Shown piece after piece: positions 60,320-64,000 of a stretch of DNA of 64,000 nucleotides (position 1 is its first letter; each line of letters opens with the position of its first letter). The DNA is from Bacteroidales bacterium. GTDB lineage: Bacteria; Bacteroidota; Bacteroidia; Bacteroidales; F082. Both the position numbers and the translations under genes were made by a program. Below the pieces are notes generated by a model. That model saw only the letters and a program-made list of their open reading frames with translations. It was not told the origin of the DNA and did no database searches. The DNA lies in the NCBI GenBank assembly GCA_017538795.1, contig JAFYIE010000011.1:27795-91794 (forward strand). The letters are read 5' to 3'.

Positions 60320-61279
60320 ATGTATAATAATGATGTTGAAGGCGCAAAAGCCCTTGTAAATAAATATGAACTGTTAAAAAAAGAAATTGGAAAGGTCATC
60401 ATCGGACAAAACGAGGTGATTCACGATACCATTTTGTCGATATTTTGTCAAGGACATGTTTTGCTGGTTGGCGTTCCCGGCCTTGCCAAGACGCTGTTAA
60501 TCAATACAATAGGACAAGCTTTAGGTTTGAGTTTCAACCGTATACAATTCACTCCCGACCTGATGCCGTCGGATATCGTCGGAACCGAGATTTTGGACGA
60601 GTCGCGTCAGTTTAAGTTCGTGAAAGGCCCGGTTTTCGCCAACATCATCCTCGCCGACGAGATTAACCGTACTCCTCCCAAGACTCAGGCGGCTTTGCTC
60701 GAAGCCATGCAGGAGAAGAATGTCACTGTTTCGGGTAAGACCTACAAGCTGAGCGAGCCTTTCTTCGTGCTTGCGACCCAAAATCCTATCGAACAAGAAG
60801 GGACATATCCGCTTCCTGAGGCGCAGCTCGACCGTTTCATGTTCAACCTCATGCTCGATTATCCTTCCTACGAAGAGGAAATCGCTGTCGTGAAAAACAC
60901 CACTGCCGCTATTAATAATAAGGTGGAGGCTGTGATGAATGCCGAGGAAATTTTGTATTTCCAGCAGTTGGTACGCCGCGTTCCTGTGCCTGACAACGTT
61001 TACGAATATGCGGTTAATCTTGTTTCCAAGACACGTCCGAACACTGAGCGTGGTAGCGAGTTGGCAAATAAATACCTCAGCTGGGGAGCGGGACCGCGTG
61101 CCTCGCAGTATCTCATCATCGGCGCCAAAGCCAACGCTTTGATGAGCGGCAAGTTCTCACCCGACATCGAAGACGTGAAAAAAGTAGCGGTGCCGGTACT
61201 CCGCCACCGCCTTGTTCGTAACTACACCGCTCAAGCTGAAGGAATTAGCATTGAACAAATAATAGGGAATTTGCTTTAA
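60320..61279 (+). CDS. MoxR-family AAA+ ATPase
   Basis: A 319-residue ATPase of the MoxR family: Walker A VGVPGLAKTLLINT, Walker B FANIILADEINRTPPKTQAALLEAMQEKNVTVSG, sensor 1 FVLATQNPIEQEGTYPLPEAQLDRFMF, and a C-terminal lid domain. MoxR proteins act as chaperones that load metals or activate von Willebrand factor A proteins. The usual DUF58 and VWA partner genes are not to the right (61283 is a convergent secreted protein), so its partners are elsewhere. Possibly co-transcribed with surA. Confidence 0.93.
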   Translation: MYNNDVEGAKALVNKYELLKKEIGKVIIGQNEVIHDTILSIFCQGHVLLVGVPGLAKTLLINTIGQALGLSFNRIQFTPDLMPSDIVGTEILDESRQFKFVKGPVFANIILADEINRTPPKTQAALLEAMQEKNVTVSGKTYKLSEPFFVLATQNPIEQEGTYPLPEAQLDRFMFNLMLDYPSYEEEIAVVKNTTAAINNKVEAVMNAEEILYFQQLVRRVPVPDNVYEYAVNLVSKTRPNTERGSELANKYLSWGAGPRASQYLIIGAKANALMSGKFSPDIEDVKKVAVPVLRHRLVRNYTAQAEGISIEQIIGNLL

Positions 61280-61282
61280 AAG

Positions 61283-62866
61283 TTACTCCTTTATAATCTT
61301 TTCCGAGAATTCCTTGCCGTCTGTCATTCTGATTTTCATGAGATAAACACCCGAATTCAGATTCGAAATATCGATTGTGTTGTTCTGTAGAGACGTTTCC
61401 TGAAACGTCTCAATAATGTGCCCGTCGAGGGTGTATATCACAACCGATTGGCAATTGACATCCGGTGAAAACTCGATGTAAATGTTATCTTTTGCAGGGT
61501 TCGGATAGCAAAAATATGGCTTTGCGAGGCTTTCCTCGTTCTCGCCGATTGCATCGTAGCCATCTTCATCGACTTTTAAGATATAGGAATAATAAGTGGG
61601 GTATCCGGGAGCTTTGGCATGATATCCAGTCAAAATACATCCGCCGTCGTTTGTTGACTGTATACCATTGATATTGTATAAATTGTCATTTACGCCATAA
61701 TATCTACGCCACAGCAGATTCAAATCATTATCAAACTTGCTTATGACTATATGGGATGATGTTGGACTCATATAACCCTGATTGGGGTCTTGCAGACCAT
61801 CTATCCCACAATGAAAGATGGCGCCGTCAGGGCCCATGCTCAAAGCTTTAACAGTAGCCGCCAATCTGTTTATAGGGATGCTGTTAGATGCCATTGAGCA
61901 ATCCCATGTCAGAGAATCAAGCACTGTCATGTCGTCGTTTATTCTTGCCAGAAAATGGCACCATCCAACTTTACCGTTACTATGTTTAAAATAGTATCCT
62001 GTACTTGTTATAAAAAATGAATCGTCATCAAATGACAATCCCTTGCCACCTCTCGGTCCATAACTAAATGTAGTATCCGGATATTGTTGCAGTGGATTTG
62101 TTTTTACAGTCTTGATTTTTAAACTTGTCAATCTGGCTACACATATGCTATTAAAAGTTGAATCAATTCTGTAATAATATTCACCATCATTTTGAGTCAT
62201 TATCATGCCATAGTTCATTTTTGCCCTATTTATTAAGAACAAATCCATAAGGCGATCTGCTTGCGTGTTGTTAGAATAGTCTTCCTTTATTTTAACAATT
62301 TCACCTTCAGGAGTTATCCTGATATATAGGCGACAATAACAGTCAGTTTTCTGGCAACGTGCTACCATGAAAAAGTTGCCATCATCTTCTCGCACAAATC
62401 TTGGCAAGTCTCTTAGTTGCCATGAAGACATGTTGATGATATCATCTCCAAGGCTGCACAGACTTTGGCTTTTTATATCCAGATTGGCATCAATCCTCAG
62501 AATTGCGATTTCATTCTGAATATATGATGAAATGGTGTATCCACTACTTAGAATGGCTATTGCTATATACTCATCCTCTCGTTCGGTATCCTTATACAAT
62601 CCGCAATACTTTATGTTTTTGTCGTCTATCTGGAAGATGAGACTGTGGTTGACCTCTCCTTCAGGCGACAGGCTCAAGAGCATGTCGTTATCGTAAACGT
62701 CTTTTGAGCGGCAACTCACTATGAAGCCGTGATTGTCTGTCTCAACCACATGGTGGGCGTCACGAAAAACACCGTCTTCCGTCGGAATGATAGTCTCAAA
62801 ACCTTTCTGCGACATGCCGGATAGGGTGATAAACAAACCCAATAAAAGCAGTGATAGTTTTTTCAT
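61283..62866 (-). CDS. T9SS-sorted secreted protein, beta-propeller-like
   Basis: A 527-residue surface protein with signal peptide MKKLSLLLLGLFITLSGMSQ. The body has repeating blade-like segments (DNHGFIVSCRSKDVYDND; REDDGNFFMVARCQKTD; SFDDDSFFITSTGYYF; TNDGGCILTGYHAKAPG) typical of propeller T9SS cargo. The C-terminal sorting domain is FCYPNPAKDNIYIEFSP ... GVYLMKIRMTDGKEFSEKIIKE. A 28-bp palindrome (61387-61414) lies in this domain and encodes ETFQETSLQ. Convergent with moxR, 3 bp apart. Confidence 0.87.
   Translation of the reverse strand: MKKLSLLLLGLFITLSGMSQKGFETIIPTEDGVFRDAHHVVETDNHGFIVSCRSKDVYDNDMLLSLSPEGEVNHSLIFQIDDKNIKYCGLYKDTEREDEYIAIAILSSGYTISSYIQNEIAILRIDANLDIKSQSLCSLGDDIINMSSWQLRDLPRFVREDDGNFFMVARCQKTDCYCRLYIRITPEGEIVKIKEDYSNNTQADRLMDLFLINRAKMNYGMIMTQNDGEYYYRIDSTFNSICVARLTSLKIKTVKTNPLQQYPDTTFSYGPRGGKGLSFDDDSFFITSTGYYFKHSNGKVGWCHFLARINDDMTVLDSLTWDCSMASNSIPINRLAATVKALSMGPDGAIFHCGIDGLQDPNQGYMSPTSSHIVISKFDNDLNLLWRRYYGVNDNLYNINGIQSTNDGGCILTGYHAKAPGYPTYYSYILKVDEDGYDAIGENEESLAKPYFCYPNPAKDNIYIEFSPDVNCQSVVIYTLDGHIIETFQETSLQNNTIDISNLNSGVYLMKIRMTDGKEFSEKIIKE
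61387..61414. repeat. 28-bp GTAG-type palindrome inside a T9SS sorting domain
   Basis: GTAGAGACGTTTCC TGAAACGTCTCAAT: 10 consecutive central pairs (GAGACGTTTC/GAAACGTCTC) are perfect; the outer right end has decayed. Coding-strand reading gives ETFQETSLQ, close to ETRHGTSLQ from the 51739 element. Confidence 0.75.
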
Positions 62867-62890
62867 AGTAATTTGTTTTTGAAAATAATG

Positions 62891-63859
62891 TTAGTCGTCA
62901 AAACCGACATGAGTGCAACCAACGTTACTATATGTTCCCCATAGTAGTGAATTATTAAAGTCCACATACATAATAAATGACAACACTTTTTCATTTAAAA
63001 GTTGTTCTGCATTCCATGCTGTGACTACATTAACCATATTATTTAAATAATATCTCATATCGTCTGCATACAAACAAAGAGGCTCATAGTCATCGTGTAT
63101 TAGTCCATATTGACCATTAGGACTATTTGGATCAGGAAAATCTTCTGCATACAAACATGTATCAACATGGTCATAAAAATATGTTGTGTAACCAGGCATA
63201 CACACATATCCGACTATACTTATTTGATTCAGTCTATCACTCAAAACATCCACAGCATTTCCACCAGTACAACTGTTGCAATAGCCATATACACCTTGCC
63301 AGCATTGTTCTTCGTCAAAATAATACGGTGATGGTATATCTAGACCCAAACCCCTTAATATTATTGCATCCGTTACAACTCTAGCGTTTTCACCATCTTT
63401 GCTGTTTTCATCAATTCTGCTGAAAATACAATAAACAGTCTTGTCGTCGCTTTCAATAGATGCCAATTTATCCTTGATTTGTTTTTTGTTCGACTCATAA
63501 ATGGCATTAATGTCAGACAAATAAACATTACCTTCTGTTACAGGTATTATAGATTCAATTGTAAGACGTTCCATATCGGTGGAATATCTGCTTGCGTCGC
63601 ACATCTTGAAGTTCTCGTAGTTACTGAGGTATCTGATGGCTTCTTCAAGCTGCATGATTTCGCCGCCTTTTTGTGCAGCCTTCATCTTTTCACCGAAAAG
63701 AATCATTTCCTTATCCATGTCTGAAAGCTCGACAACATTCAATTCAGGAATGTTGTTCGTGACTTCATTTTTCTTGTTGCAGGCTTCGAAAGTGATTACG
63801 CCTGCTGCTGCGATTAGCAATGTTGCCACTGTAGCGACTAATTTCATGTGTTTTTTCAT
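62891..63859 (-). CDS. Lipoprotein of unknown function
   Basis: A 322-residue lipoprotein (lipobox FEAC in ITFEACNKKN, Cys27). The N-terminal mature part is charged and helical (VVELSDMDKEMILFGEKMKAAQKGGEIMQLEEAIRYLSNY); the C-terminal half has seven Cys and many Tyr and Asp (CWQGVYGYCNSCTGGNAVD; CMPGYTTYFYDHVDTCLYAEDFPDPNSPN). I do not recognise the family, but the layout recurs in Bacteroidota exported proteins. A second ATG at 63847 (MKLVATVATL) is equally possible as start. It follows the partial gene at 63906 by 46 bp and may be in its operon. Confidence 0.75.
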   Translation of the reverse strand: MKKHMKLVATVATLLIAAAGVITFEACNKKNEVTNNIPELNVVELSDMDKEMILFGEKMKAAQKGGEIMQLEEAIRYLSNYENFKMCDASRYSTDMERLTIESIIPVTEGNVYLSDINAIYESNKKQIKDKLASIESDDKTVYCIFSRIDENSKDGENARVVTDAIILRGLGLDIPSPYYFDEEQCWQGVYGYCNSCTGGNAVDVLSDRLNQISIVGYVCMPGYTTYFYDHVDTCLYAEDFPDPNSPNGQYGLIHDDYEPLCLYADDMRYYLNNMVNVVTAWNAEQLLNEKVLSFIMYVDFNNSLLWGTYSNVGCTHVGFDD

Positions 63860-63905
63860 ATGTGTTTTTTCATAATTGTAAAAATTTAGTTAATTAATAA
63901 TGAAT

Positions 63906-64000
63906 TTAATCTGTTACTTCAAATTCTCCGTAATATTCATCGCCATTTGGTAAAACGAATGTCACGATGTATCTTCCGTTGACTGGTATGTAGATGATAA
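63906..64000 (-). CDS. C-terminal fragment of a small exported-type protein (cut by window edge)
   Basis: The frame enters at the window end and reads ..IIYIPVNGRYIVTFVLPNGDEYYGEFEVTD then TAA. These 31 residues look like the last strands of a small beta domain such as DUF3244, common in Bacteroidota, but the piece is too short to be sure. Confidence 0.5.
   Translation of the reverse strand, partial: IIYIPVNGRYIVTFVLPNGDEYYGEFEVTD

Overview
The window looks like the chromosome of a member of the phylum Bacteroidota, most probably an uncultured or poorly known Bacteroidales. The reasons are: secreted proteins with type IX secretion (T9SS) C-terminal sorting domains; lipoproteins with an SxxC lipobox; Bacteroidota -7 promoter elements of the form TAnnTTTG in front of most transcription units; the ftsX-DUF3098-uppP-truB cluster; a thiamine TonB receptor-PnuT pair under a TPP riboswitch; and an rSAM/lipoprotein pair. 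There are no rRNA genes, no tRNA genes that I can find, no CRISPR array, no prophage and no transposase.

Layout. 1-10.2 kb: a secreted GLUG-type gene cut by the window edge with its TPR regulator, a DUF1893/ECF-transporter/unknown-enzyme operon, glnS, cvpA-elbB, and two accessory secreted proteins. 10.4-22.5 kb: a toxin-antitoxin remnant, ruvC, a membrane protein-glycosyltransferase pair, queA-glyS-arginase-like operon, an orphan PTS IIC, and ftsX-DUF3098-uppP-truB. 22.5-31 kb: an M64 peptidase, a histidine kinase-response regulator-secreted protein operon, an M28 peptidase and mntP. 31.58-31.95 kb: a very AT-rich gene-free stretch with repeated TGTTGAWAA motifs. Recognised housekeeping genes to its left are almost all on the minus strand and those to its right on the plus strand, as expected around a replication origin. 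32-41.4 kb: rpiB, a LutB-like protein, a second M28 peptidase, the thiamine-uptake locus and a GH89 lipoprotein. 41.4-49.9 kb: an NhaC antiporter, a cobalamin riboswitch driving a large T9SS protein and a CoA-transferase, marC, and the rSAM/lipoprotein pair. 50-64 kb: radA, LD-carboxypeptidase, an ORF6N protein, a CsgG-like protein with a long structured leader, guaB, a three-gene periplasmic chaperone operon (ppiC-type, lipoprotein, surA), moxR and secreted proteins.

The intergenic DNA is rich in small palindromic elements. I see four kinds: 71-bp GTCATCA elements (4 copies), 75-bp GTCATTAATCG elements (2), 105-bp GTCATTTCGA elements (2) and 28-bp GTAG..CTAC palindromes (3, two of them inside coding sequence). 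A 71+75 pair with the same 15-bp spacer brackets the thiamine locus in mirror order.

Most interesting points: the cobalamin riboswitch in front of a DUF4465-like, beta-helix, T9SS-sorted protein; the attenuator-like leader at 54.44-54.66 kb; the candidate oriC; the mirror-image repeats around the thiamine locus; and the in-frame palindromes in genes. All assignments come from reading the sequence and remembered family knowledge; no database search was run.
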